Shown: piece after piece, positions 25,418-34,092 of the stretch | How the letters are laid out: every line of letters starts with the position of its first letter | Numbering within the stretch: the first letter of the stretch is position 1 | Made by a program: the position numbers and the translations under genes | From: Roseivivax sp. GX 12232 | GTDB taxonomy: Bacteria > Pseudomonadota > Alphaproteobacteria > Rhodobacterales > Rhodobacteraceae | Direction: 5' to 3' | DNA length: 64,000 nt | Assembly (NCBI RefSeq): GCF_021272185.1 | Contig: NZ_JAJSEC010000009.1 | Span: 124,001 to 188,000, forward strand | The notes under the pieces: model-generated | The model's database searches: none | Seen by the model: only the letters and a program-made list of their open reading frames with translations | Told to the model about the DNA's origin: nothing

Positions 25418-26758
25418 ATGACACGTATCGCCTTCATCGGCGCCGGTTCGACGATCTTCATGAAGAACATCCTCGGGGACTGCCTGCATTTCCCCGCGCT
25501 CGAAGGGGTGACCTTCGCGCTGATGGACATCGACGCGGGCCGGCTCGAGGAAAGCGCGCTGGTCGCGCGCAAGCTGATCGCCGCCTCGGGCCGCCAGGCC
25601 CGGGTGGAGACCACGCTCGACCGGCGCGCGGCGCTCGACGGGGCGGATTTCGTCGTCACCGCCTTCCAGGTCGGGGGCTACAAGCCCTCGACGGTGATCG
25701 ACTTCGAGATCCCGCGCCAATACGGGCTGCGCCAGACCATCGCCGACACGCTGGGCGTGGGCGGCATCATGCGAGGCTTGCGCACCGTGCCGCACCTCTG
25801 GGACGTGGCCCGCGACATGGCCGAGCTCTGCCCCGAGGCGACGCTTCTGCAATACGTGAACCCCATGGCGATCAACACCTGGGCGCTCGCCGAGGCCTTC
25901 CCGAAGCTGCGCCAGGTCGGGCTTTGCCATTCGGTGCAGAACACCGTGGAGGAGCTGGCGCATGACCTTGAGCTGCCGAAGGACGAGATCCGCTACCGCG
26001 TCGCCGGGGTGAACCACGTCGCTTTCTTCCTCGAGCTGACCCATGGCGGGCAGGATCTTTACCCGCGTCTGCGCGACGGCTACCGCGCCGGGCGGCTGCC
26101 GAAGCCGCCGCTCCTGATGCCGCGCTGCTGGAACAAGGTGCGCTACGAGGCGATGGAGCACCTGGGCTATTTCTGCACCGAAAGCTCGGAGCATTTCGCC
26201 GAATACGTGCCCTGGTTCATCAAGTCGGGCCGCGAGGACCTGATCGAGGAGTTCAAGATCCCGCTCGACGAATACCCCCAGCGCTGCGTCGAGCAGATGG
26301 CCGACTGGTCCGCCCAGGCCAAAGCCTACCGCGAGACCGAGACCATCGCCTTCGAGAAGAGCCACGAGTTCGCCGCCGAGATCATCAACGCCATGGTCAC
26401 CGACACGCCCTATCCGATCTACGGCAACCTGCCGAACCGGGGCCAGGCGCCGCAGCTGCCCAATGGCGCGGCGGTCGAGGTGCCTTGCATGGTCGATGCC
26501 AACGGCGTGCAGCCCACCGTGGTCGACGACATCCCGCCGCAGCTCGTGGCGCTGATGCGCAGCCAGATCAACGTGCAGGAGCTGGTGGTCCGGGCGCTGA
26601 TGGAAGAGAACGTCGAACACGTCTATCACGCCGCCATGATGGACCCGCATACCGCCGCCGAGCTGGACCTGCGCCAGATCCGCGCGCTGGTCGACGACCT
26701 GCTGGCCGCCCATGGCGAGATGCTTCCGGCCTTTGCGCAAAGGCGCCGGGCCGCCTGA
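25418..26758 (+). CDS. melA: GH4 alpha-galactosidase (MelA-like)
   Basis: 446 residues, closely following E. coli MelA along its whole length. The NAD-binding FIGAGSTIF is at 7-15. The manganese ligands are in GLCHSVQ (Cys170, His171) and GVNHVAF (His200). ADTLGVGGIMRGLRT and SSEHFAEYVPWFIKSGRED are also present. GH4 enzymes use NAD+ and Mn2+ and a redox elimination mechanism, in the cytoplasm. The CHSVQ motif is typical of alpha-galactosidases rather than 6-phospho-glycosidases, which agrees with ABC rather than PTS uptake. Product: galactose plus the aglycone sugar. Confidence 0.93.
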   Translation: MTRIAFIGAGSTIFMKNILGDCLHFPALEGVTFALMDIDAGRLEESALVARKLIAASGRQARVETTLDRRAALDGADFVVTAFQVGGYKPSTVIDFEIPRQYGLRQTIADTLGVGGIMRGLRTVPHLWDVARDMAELCPEATLLQYVNPMAINTWALAEAFPKLRQVGLCHSVQNTVEELAHDLELPKDEIRYRVAGVNHVAFFLELTHGGQDLYPRLRDGYRAGRLPKPPLLMPRCWNKVRYEAMEHLGYFCTESSEHFAEYVPWFIKSGREDLIEEFKIPLDEYPQRCVEQMADWSAQAKAYRETETIAFEKSHEFAAEIINAMVTDTPYPIYGNLPNRGQAPQLPNGAAVEVPCMVDANGVQPTVVDDIPPQLVALMRSQINVQELVVRALMEENVEHVYHAAMMDPHTAAELDLRQIRALVDDLLAAHGEMLPAFAQRRRAA

Positions 26759-26930
26759 GGCCCGCGACCTTCGGCGCAAGGGCCGGGCCGGGCAGGGGCC
26801 GGACGCCCCGGCCTGGCCGGCTGAGTGACATTCCGCCCGCGCCCGATGTCCGGGCGGGCAAGACACGACAGGCCGCGGGGCCCCGGCACGGGGCTGCCGC
26901 CGCCACAGAAGAGCAAATGATGGGACAGAG

Positions 26931-28646
26931 ATGACCAAGACCCGCCGCTCCGCCAACTGGTATGGCAAGCTCGACAAGGATGGCTTCATCCACCGCTCCT
27001 GGATGAAGAACCAGGGCTTCCCCGACCACGCCTTCGACGGCCGCTCGGTGATCGGGATCTGCAACACCTGGTCCGAGCTGACCCCCTGCAACGCCGGGCT
27101 GCGCGACCTCGCCGAGGCGGTGAAGCGCGGCGTCTGGGAGGCCGGCGGCTTCCCGGTGGAATTCCCGGTCATGTCGCTGGGCGAGACCCAGATGAAGCCC
27201 ACCGCCATGCTGTTCCGCAACCTCCTGTCCATGGACGTGGAGGAATCGATCCGCGCCTACGGCATGGACGGCGTCGTGCTCCTGGGCGGCTGCGACAAGA
27301 CCACGCCGGGGCAGGTCATGGGCGCGGCCTCGGTCGATCTGCCCTCGATCGTGGTCTCCTCGGGGCCGATGCTGAACGGCAAGTGGAAGGGCCGCGACAT
27401 CGGCTCGGGCACCGACGTCTGGAAGTTCTCCGAGGCGGTGCGCGCGGGCGAGATGACGCTGCAGGACTTCATGGCCGCGGAATCGGGCATGTCGCGCTCG
27501 GTCGGGGTCTGCATGACCATGGGCACCGCCTCGACCATGGCCTCGCTTTGCGAGGCGATGGGCCTGTCGCTGCCCACCAATGCCGCGCTTCCCGCGGTCG
27601 ATGCCCGGCGCAAGGCGCTGGCGCATCTGACCGGCAAGCGCATCGTCGAGATGGTCGAGGAGGACCTGCGGCCCTCGCAGATCCTGACCCGCGAGGCCTT
27701 CCTGAACGCGATCCGCGCCAATGCCGCGGTCGGCGGTTCGACCAACGCGGTGGTGCACCTTCTGGCCATCGCGGGAAGGGTCGGGGTGGACCTCGACCTT
27801 TCGGCCTTCGAGGACGGCTCCGAGGTGCCGCTGCTGGCCAACTGCATGCCCTCGGGCAAATACCTGATGGAGGATTTCTGCTACGCCGGCGGCATGCCGG
27901 TGATCCTCAACGAGCTGATGCAGAAGGGCCTTCTGGAGACCGCGCAGACGGTGCTGGGGCAGGACATCTCGGCCTATGGGACCGGCGCGGAATGCCACAA
28001 CCGCGACGTGATCCACAGTTTCGACGCGCCGGTGAAACCGGCGGCGGGGCTGCGTGTCCTGCGCGGCAATCTCGCGCCCGACGGGGCCATCGTGAAGCCC
28101 TCGGCGGCCTCGGACCACCTGCTGGAGCACGAGGGCGAAGCCTATGTCTTCGAGAACATCGAGGAGCTGAAGGCCAATATCGACCGCGACGACCTGCCGG
28201 TCACGCCCGAGACCATCCTGGTGCTCAAGGGCTGCGGGCCCAAGGGCTACCCGGGCATGGCCGAGGTCGGCAACATGCCGATCCCGGGCAAGCTCGTGAA
28301 AGAGGGCGTGCGCGACATGATCCGTGTCTCGGACGCGCGCATGTCGGGCACCGCCTTCGGCACGGTGATCCTGCACGTCAGCCCGGAGGCCCAGGCCGGC
28401 GGCCCGCTGGCGCTGGTCCAGACCGGCGACCGCATCCGCGTCAGCGCCTCGAAAGGGCAGCTCGAGCTCATGGTCTCCGAGGACGAACTCGAGGCCCGGC
28501 GCGCGCGTTGGGCGCCTGAACCGCCGCGCTACGAGCGCGGCTACGCGAAACTCTATATCGACCACGTGCTGCAGGCCGACCGGGGGGCGGATCTCGACTT
28601 CCTCGTCGGCAAGGACACGCGGCCCGTCACCAGGGAGAGCCACTGA
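26931..28646 (+). CDS. IlvD/Edd-family sugar-acid dehydratase (probable galactonate dehydratase)
   Basis: 571 residues. The three Fe-S cysteines of sugar-acid dehydratases are present at TPCNAG (Cys53), GGCDKTTPG (Cys121) and GVCMTMGTASTM (Cys194), with GGSTNAVVHLLAIAG and the C-terminal PKGYPGMAEVGNMP/DARMSGTAFGT motifs. Enzymes of this subgroup dehydrate L-arabonate, D-fuconate or D-galactonate to 2-keto-3-deoxy acids. Flanking melA, dgoK and dgoA make D-galactonate the most likely substrate. It is not the enolase-type DgoD. The stop overlaps the next gene start. Confidence 0.87.
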   Translation: MTKTRRSANWYGKLDKDGFIHRSWMKNQGFPDHAFDGRSVIGICNTWSELTPCNAGLRDLAEAVKRGVWEAGGFPVEFPVMSLGETQMKPTAMLFRNLLSMDVEESIRAYGMDGVVLLGGCDKTTPGQVMGAASVDLPSIVVSSGPMLNGKWKGRDIGSGTDVWKFSEAVRAGEMTLQDFMAAESGMSRSVGVCMTMGTASTMASLCEAMGLSLPTNAALPAVDARRKALAHLTGKRIVEMVEEDLRPSQILTREAFLNAIRANAAVGGSTNAVVHLLAIAGRVGVDLDLSAFEDGSEVPLLANCMPSGKYLMEDFCYAGGMPVILNELMQKGLLETAQTVLGQDISAYGTGAECHNRDVIHSFDAPVKPAAGLRVLRGNLAPDGAIVKPSAASDHLLEHEGEAYVFENIEELKANIDRDDLPVTPETILVLKGCGPKGYPGMAEVGNMPIPGKLVKEGVRDMIRVSDARMSGTAFGTVILHVSPEAQAGGPLALVQTGDRIRVSASKGQLELMVSEDELEARRARWAPEPPRYERGYAKLYIDHVLQADRGADLDFLVGKDTRPVTRESH

Positions 28647-29416
28647 TGAGCGACACCGCAACCTATCCCGACCTCAAGGACGCCTCGGTCTTCATCACCG
28701 GCGGCGGTTCGGGCATCGGCGCCGCGCTGACCGAGGGCTTCCTGCGCCAGGGCGCCAAGGTCGCCTTCGTCGGCCGCTCCGACGCCTCGGAGTTCGTCGA
28801 GGAGGTCACGGCTTCGACCGGCAACCGGCCGCTCTTCATCCAGTGCGACATCACCGATGTCGCGGCGCTGAAAGCCGCCATCGAGACCGCCGCCAAGGCG
28901 CATGGCCCAATCACCCGGCTGGTCAACAACGCCGCCAACGACCAGCGCCACAGCGCGCTCGAGGTCACCGAGGAGTTCTGGGACTGGTCCCAGGACATCA
29001 ACCTCAAGGCCTATTTCTTCGCCTGCCAGGCGGTGATCCCGGGCATGCAGAAGGCCGGCGGCGGGCGCATCGTGAACTTCACCTCGATCAGCTACATGAT
29101 GGGCAACGCGGGTTATCCCGCCTATACGACCGCCAATGCCGGCATCAACGGTATGACCCGCAGCCTCGCCCGCGAGTTCGGGCCCGACCGGATCGCCGTG
29201 AACGCGCTGGCGCCGGGCTGGGTGCTGACCCAGAAGCAGCTCGACAAATGGGCCGAGCCCGCCGCGCTCGAGGCGCATCTCGGCAAGCAGTGCCTGAAGG
29301 ACCACCTCGGCCCCGAGGACATCGTGGCGCCGACGCTTTTCCTGTCCTCCGCGGCCAGCCGGATGATGACCGGCCAGGCGCTGGTGGTCGACGGCGGCGT
29401 GGTGGTGACGGGCTGA
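28646..29416 (+). CDS. SDR-family oxidoreductase, candidate galactose 1-dehydrogenase, catalytic Lys replaced by Asn
   Basis: 256 residues of the short-chain dehydrogenase family, resembling Caulobacter D-xylose dehydrogenase in motifs. The coenzyme loop TGGGSGIG is at 18-25 and NNAANDQRH at about 94-102; the active-site Ser is 147 and Tyr 160. The Tyr-x3-Lys motif reads YTTAN, so Asn164 (codon AAT) stands where lysine is nearly invariant. It is placed between the dehydratase and dgoK, with 1-nt overlaps on both sides. The first oxidation step (galactose to galactonolactone) is the obvious role if the enzyme is active. Confidence 0.82.
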   Translation: MSDTATYPDLKDASVFITGGGSGIGAALTEGFLRQGAKVAFVGRSDASEFVEEVTASTGNRPLFIQCDITDVAALKAAIETAAKAHGPITRLVNNAANDQRHSALEVTEEFWDWSQDINLKAYFFACQAVIPGMQKAGGGRIVNFTSISYMMGNAGYPAYTTANAGINGMTRSLAREFGPDRIAVNALAPGWVLTQKQLDKWAEPAALEAHLGKQCLKDHLGPEDIVAPTLFLSSAASRMMTGQALVVDGGVVVTG

Positions 29417-30327
29417 TGGCGGCGCTCGACTGGATCGCGGTCGACTGGGGCACCTCGAACCTGCGGGCCTGGCTGATCGGCCAGGACGGCGCGGTGGCCG
29501 ACCGGCGCAGCTCGGACCAGGGGATGAACCGGCTCGACCGGGCGGGCTTCGAGCCGGCGCTCCTGGACCTGGTGGGCGATGCCTTGCCCGCCGACCGGGC
29601 GGTGCCGGTGGTGGTCTGCGGCATGGCGGGCTCGCGCCAGGGCTGGGCCGAGGCGCCGTATCGCGCGGTGCCCTGCGCGCCGCCGGGCCTTGACGCCGCG
29701 ACCGAGGTCGCGACCGAGGATCCGCGCCTCGCGGTGCGCATACTGCCCGGGATCAAGCAGGCCCAGCCCGCCGACGTCATGCGCGGCGAGGAGACCCAGA
29801 TCGCCGGGATCTTCGCCGCCCGGCCCGAGTTCGACGGCACCATCTGCCTGCCCGGCACGCACACCAAGTGGGTGCAATGTTCGGCCCGCGAGGTGGTGAG
29901 CTTCCGCACCTATATGACCGGCGAGATCTTCGCGCTCCTGCGCGACGCCTCGGTGCTGCGCCATTCGCTCGGCACCGAGGGCTGGGACGCCGCGGCCTTC
30001 GACGCCGCGGTCTCGGACGCCATGTCGCGGCCCGCGCCGCTGGCCGCCAACCTCTTTTCGCTGCGCGCCGAGGCGCTCCTGGCCGATCTGCCGCCCGAGA
30101 CGGCGCTGGCGCGGCTTTCCGGGCAGCTCATCGGCATGGAGCTCGCCGGGGCCCGCGCCTATTGGCTGGGCCAGCCGGTGATCGTCGCCGGCAACGGCGG
30201 CCAGGCCGAGGCCTATGCCCGCGCGCTCGAAGCCCAGGGCGCCGCCGTCGACCGGCTCGACGCCGAGGACATCACGCTTGCCGGGCTGACCGCCGCCCGG
30301 GCCCAACTCAGAAAGGCCGCATCATGA
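29416..30327 (+). CDS. dgoK: 2-dehydro-3-deoxygalactonokinase
   Basis: 303 residues with the DgoK family pattern: IAVDWGTSNLRAW (phosphate 1) at the N-terminus, CGMAGSRQGWAEAPY, LPGIKQ, MRGEETQI, LPGTHTKWVQ and IVAGNGGQAEAYARAL at the C-terminus. It phosphorylates 2-keto-3-deoxygalactonate with ATP, the third step of the De Ley-Doudoroff route. It overlaps dgoA by 4 nt. Confidence 0.93.
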   Translation: MAALDWIAVDWGTSNLRAWLIGQDGAVADRRSSDQGMNRLDRAGFEPALLDLVGDALPADRAVPVVVCGMAGSRQGWAEAPYRAVPCAPPGLDAATEVATEDPRLAVRILPGIKQAQPADVMRGEETQIAGIFAARPEFDGTICLPGTHTKWVQCSAREVVSFRTYMTGEIFALLRDASVLRHSLGTEGWDAAAFDAAVSDAMSRPAPLAANLFSLRAEALLADLPPETALARLSGQLIGMELAGARAYWLGQPVIVAGNGGQAEAYARALEAQGAAVDRLDAEDITLAGLTAARAQLRKAAS

Positions 30328-30929
30328 GCCGCAAGGTCATCGCCATCCTGCGCGGGATCACCCCCGACGAGGCCGTGCCGATCTGCGAGGCGCTGCTCGA
30401 GCAGGGCATCGACCGGATCGAGGTGCCACTGAACTCGCCCGATCCCTTCGACAGCATCGAACGCATGGTCGGCGCCTGCGGCGACCGCGCGCTGATCGGC
30501 GCGGGCACGGTGCTCGATCCGGCGGCGGTCGACAGGCTCGCGGGGATCGGCGCGGGCATGGTCGTCTCGCCCGACTGCTGCCCCGAGGTGATCCGCGCCA
30601 CGAAAGCCGCGGGCATGCAATCCTACCCCGGCGTCTTCACCGCGACCGAGTGTTTCGCCGCTCTGCGCGCCGGGGCCGACGGGCTGAAGCTCTTTCCCGC
30701 CTTCAAGCTCGGCACCGACGGGCTCAAGGCGCTTGCCGCCGTCCTGCCGCCCGAGGCCGAGACCTATGCCGTGGGCGGCGTCGGCGCCGAGGATTTCGCC
30801 GACTGGCGCGCCGCGGGCGTGACCGGCTTCGGCATGGGCACCAGCCTCTACAAGCCCGGCTTCACCCCCGAGGAGGTCGCCCGGCGCGCCGCCCAGGTCG
30901 TCGCGGCCTGGGACGCGCTGCCCGGCTGA
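30324..30929 (+). CDS. dgoA: 2-dehydro-3-deoxy-6-phosphogalactonate aldolase
   Basis: 201 residues, the size of class I KDPG/KDPGal aldolases. Features are the phosphate/carboxylate-binding AILRG (Arg10), IEVPLNSP (Glu33), GAGTVL, SPDCCPEV and the Schiff-base lysine in GLKLFPA (Lys122). The motif IEVPLNSPDPFDSI is typical of KDPGal rather than KDPG aldolases. It yields pyruvate and glyceraldehyde-3-phosphate, ending the pathway encoded by the preceding genes. Confidence 0.93.
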   Translation: MSRKVIAILRGITPDEAVPICEALLEQGIDRIEVPLNSPDPFDSIERMVGACGDRALIGAGTVLDPAAVDRLAGIGAGMVVSPDCCPEVIRATKAAGMQSYPGVFTATECFAALRAGADGLKLFPAFKLGTDGLKALAAVLPPEAETYAVGGVGAEDFADWRAAGVTGFGMGTSLYKPGFTPEEVARRAAQVVAAWDALPG

Positions 30930-30970
30930 TCCGTCGCCCCCCCCACATTCCCTGACCGCGAGAGCCCCCG

Positions 30971-32872
30971 ATGCGCCGCACGCTTGGCACCTGCTATTAC
31001 CCCGAACACTGGCCCCGCGAGATCTGGGAAGAGGACGCCCGGCGCATGGTCGAAGCGGGCCTCACCTGGGTCCGCATCGGCGAGTTCGCCTGGTCGCGGC
31101 TCGAGCCCGCACCGGGGCGCTTCGAGTGGGACTGGCTCGATACCGCCATGCATGTGCTGGGGCAGGCGGGGCTGAAGGTCGTCCTCGGCACGCCCACCGC
31201 CACGCCGCCGCGCTGGGTGGTCGACAAACACCCCGACATGCTGGCCCGCGACGTCGAAGGCCGCCCGCGCGGCTATGGCTCGCGGCGGCACTACTGCTTT
31301 TCGCATGAGGGCTACCTGGCCGAATGCCGCCGGATCGTGACCGCCCTGGCCGATCGCTACGGCCATCACCCGCATCTCGCGGCCTGGCAGACCGACAACG
31401 AATACGGCTGCCACGACACCGCGGTCTCTTATTCCGAGGCGGCGCGGGACGCCTTCCGCGACTGGCTGGCGCAGCGTTACCAGTCGGTCGAGGCGCTGAA
31501 CCGCGCCTGGGGCAATGTCTTCTGGTCGATGGACTACGACAGCTTCGACCAGATCGAGCTGCCGAACCTGACCGTGACCGAGCCCAACCCGGCCCATAGC
31601 CTGGCCTTCCGGCGCTTTTCCTCGGACCAGGTGGCGCGCTTCAACCGTGTGCAGGTCGAGATCATCCGCGCCCGCTCCAAGGCGCCGATCTCGCACAACT
31701 ACATGGGCCGCGAGACCGGCTTCGATCACTACAAGGTCGGCGAAGACCTCGATTTCGTGACCTGGGATTCCTATCCCCTGGGCTTTCTCGAGGACAGGGT
31801 CGGCGCGGATGCCCAGACCCAGCGCCGCTACGCCCGGCAGGGCGAGCCGGATTTCCAGGCCTTCCACCACGACCTCTACCGCGCCACGGGGCGGGGGCGC
31901 TGGTGGGTCATGGAGCAGCAGCCCGGGCCGGTGAACTGGGCGCCGCACAATCCATCGCCACTGCCCGGCATGGTGCGCTTCTGGACCTGGGAGGCCTTTG
32001 CCCACGGTGCCGAGGCGGTCTGTTACTTCCGCTGGCGCCAGGCGCCTTTCGCCCAGGAGCAGCTGCACACCGGCATGTTGCGCCCCGACAGCGCCGAGGC
32101 GCCGGCCTACGGCGAGGCGCAGCAGGTGGCCCGCGAGCTCTCCGCGCGCCCCGAGGTGACGGCGGCCCGCGCCCCGGTCGCGCTGATCTTCGATTTCGAC
32201 GCGGCCTGGGCCTGGGAGGTGCAGCCGCATGGGGCGGGGCTGTCCTATTTCGACCTGGTGCTCGATCACTACCGGGCGCTGCGCCGGGCCGGGCTCAGCA
32301 TCGACATCCTGCCGCCCGAGGGGGATCTTTCGGGCTATGCCATGGTGCTGGCGCCGGGGCTGAACCGCATGCCCGAGGAGCTGAAGGCGCGGCTGAGCGG
32401 TTGCGGTGCCGAGGTGCTGATCGGCCCCCGGAGCGGCGCGCGGGACGGCGAGTTCTCCATCCCCGTGCCGCTGCCGCCCGCGATGCCCGGGCTCGACCTG
32501 CGGGTGACCCGGGTCGAGAGCCTGCGCCCCGACATGCCCCTGCCGCTTGAAGGCGGCGGCGGCGCGACGCGCTACCTCGAGGAGATCGAGGGCGGGGCCG
32601 AGGTGGTGCTGGCCAGCGAGGCGGGCCAGCCCGTCGCCATGCGCGGAGGGCGGGTGCTTTACATGGGCGGCTGGGGCGATGCCGCGGCGCTCGATCGGCT
32701 GGTGGCCGGGATGGCCGCGCGCGCCGGGGTGGCGCTGCGGGATATGCCCGAGGGCGTCCGCTGCCGCGAGACCGCGACCGAGCGCTTCTGGTTCAACCAC
32801 AACGCCGAGGCGGTGGAGGCCGAGGTTGGTGTCATCGGGCCGGCGGATTTCCTGGTGGAGGAGCTGGGGTAG
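30971..32872 (+). CDS. GH42 beta-galactosidase
   Basis: 633 residues with the GH42 three-domain layout. The catalytic TIM barrel opens with GTCYYPEHWP and GLTWVRIGEFAWSRLEP. The acid/base Glu is in WQTDNEYGCH (Glu144) and the nucleophile Glu in WWVMEQQPGPVNWAP (about 315). A trimerisation domain from about 395 and a small C-terminal beta domain follow. It is cytoplasmic (no signal peptide) and lies 41 nt after dgoA as the last gene of the galactoside operon. Together with melA it lets the cell open both alpha- and beta-galactosides. Confidence 0.93.
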   Translation: MRRTLGTCYYPEHWPREIWEEDARRMVEAGLTWVRIGEFAWSRLEPAPGRFEWDWLDTAMHVLGQAGLKVVLGTPTATPPRWVVDKHPDMLARDVEGRPRGYGSRRHYCFSHEGYLAECRRIVTALADRYGHHPHLAAWQTDNEYGCHDTAVSYSEAARDAFRDWLAQRYQSVEALNRAWGNVFWSMDYDSFDQIELPNLTVTEPNPAHSLAFRRFSSDQVARFNRVQVEIIRARSKAPISHNYMGRETGFDHYKVGEDLDFVTWDSYPLGFLEDRVGADAQTQRRYARQGEPDFQAFHHDLYRATGRGRWWVMEQQPGPVNWAPHNPSPLPGMVRFWTWEAFAHGAEAVCYFRWRQAPFAQEQLHTGMLRPDSAEAPAYGEAQQVARELSARPEVTAARAPVALIFDFDAAWAWEVQPHGAGLSYFDLVLDHYRALRRAGLSIDILPPEGDLSGYAMVLAPGLNRMPEELKARLSGCGAEVLIGPRSGARDGEFSIPVPLPPAMPGLDLRVTRVESLRPDMPLPLEGGGGATRYLEEIEGGAEVVLASEAGQPVAMRGGRVLYMGGWGDAAALDRLVAGMAARAGVALRDMPEGVRCRETATERFWFNHNAEAVEAEVGVIGPADFLVEELG

Positions 32873-33315
32873 GGGTGGCTTGCACCCTCAGCTTGGGCCT
32901 TTGGTGAGGGTGGCGGACGCGCTTTTTGCGGAAGCCCGCCAAGACCGGCGTTTGCATGAGTGCGATCGGTTGAATCTGGCTCCTCTTGCGCCCGAATAGC
33001 ACCGAAGGTGCCGGGCGCGCGCCGGACCGGCCCGATGGGCCGGCGCTCCTTGGGCTGGCGTGCATAGCGTTTCTCTAGTCCTGACCTTGCTGGGATAAAG
33101 CGCCTCGCTCAGAACTCAGCAGCGCCGGCCCCCGGTCCGGCGCGCGCCCTCTGGTGGGGCGTGTCGAGAGGGTGCCGGGGTGGCCTGTGCGGGAGACGCG
33201 CCGGATCGATGTCCGGCAGCTCCGCAAGCCTCGCGCCTCCCCCCCAATCCCGGGCTTGCGCCCCAGGACGAGCCTGTCACAGTGGCGCAAAATTCCCCCA
33301 TCAAGGAGCCGCCAT
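32873..33315. other. 443-bp intergenic region with repeat copy 4
   Basis: Between the GH42 gene and the SDR gene. It contains the 167-bp element at 32985-33151, followed by about 20 bp of right-flank similarity to copies 2 and 3. AAGGAG precedes the SDR start. No gene seen. Confidence 0.75.
32985..33151 (+). repeat. 167-bp intergenic element, copy 4
   Basis: Same 167-bp extent and orientation as copies 2 and 3, with the GCACC-GAA-GGTGC hairpin, GGCCC-GAT-GGGCC hairpin and perfect inverted ends. The CTGACCT partner is altered (AACTCAG). Confidence 0.93.
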
Positions 33316-34092
33316 ATGCGAGAGACCGACCGCGCCGTGATCGTGACAGGGGCCGCCCAGGGCCTCGGGCTGGCCTGTGCCGAACGCTTCATCGCCGACG
33401 GCGACCGGGTGCTCATGGTCGACGTCAAGGAAGAGGCGCTGCTCGCCGCCGCGGACCGGCTGGGCGCAAACGCCGTCGCCCATGCGGCCGACCTCTCGAC
33501 GCTGAACGCCGAGGGCGCGGCAGGGATCGTCGCCGCCTGCCGCGAGGCCTTCGGGCGCTGCGACGTGCTGATCAACAACGCCGGCATCATCGTCCAGGCC
33601 GATTTCGTCGACTTCCCCGAGGACGGCTTCGACCAGACCATGGCGGTCAACCTCAAGGCGCCCTTCCTGCTGGGCCAGGCCGCCGCGCGGGCGATGATCG
33701 ACCAGGGCGAAGGCGGGGCCATCGTCAACATGTCCTCGGTCAACGCCGAGCTCGCGATCCCCAATACCGTCGCCTATGCCTGCTCCAAGGGCGGCATGAA
33801 GCAGCTCACCGCGGTCATGTCGATCGGGCTGATCAAGCACGGCATCCGCGTCAATGCCATCGGGCCGGGCACGATCCTGACCGACATGGTGCGCCAGTCG
33901 GTCATGCAGTCCGACGCGGCGCGCAACACCATCCTGTCGCGGACGCCCGCGGGGCGCTGCGGGGAACCCTCCGAGGTGGCCTCGGTCGCGGCCTTCCTCT
34001 GCGGGCCGGATGCCTCCTACGTGGTCGGCCAGACGATCTATCCCGACGGCGGGCGCATGGTGCTGAACTACACCGTGCCCGTGCCCGAGTGA
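33316..34092 (+). CDS. SDR-family oxidoreductase, substrate unknown
   Basis: 258 residues with a complete classical SDR set: VTGAAQGLG coenzyme loop (10-18), INNAG, the active-site Ser in NMSSVNA and YACSK for Tyr-x3-Lys. The C-terminal PDGGRMVLNY closes the fold. AAGGAG precedes ATG 33316. It overlaps the following FAD oxidoreductase gene by 4 nt, suggesting a two-enzyme route. Sugar or polyol dehydrogenases are common relatives, but the substrate cannot be read from the sequence. Confidence 0.85.
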   Translation: MRETDRAVIVTGAAQGLGLACAERFIADGDRVLMVDVKEEALLAAADRLGANAVAHAADLSTLNAEGAAGIVAACREAFGRCDVLINNAGIIVQADFVDFPEDGFDQTMAVNLKAPFLLGQAAARAMIDQGEGGAIVNMSSVNAELAIPNTVAYACSKGGMKQLTAVMSIGLIKHGIRVNAIGPGTILTDMVRQSVMQSDAARNTILSRTPAGRCGEPSEVASVAAFLCGPDASYVVGQTIYPDGGRMVLNYTVPVPE

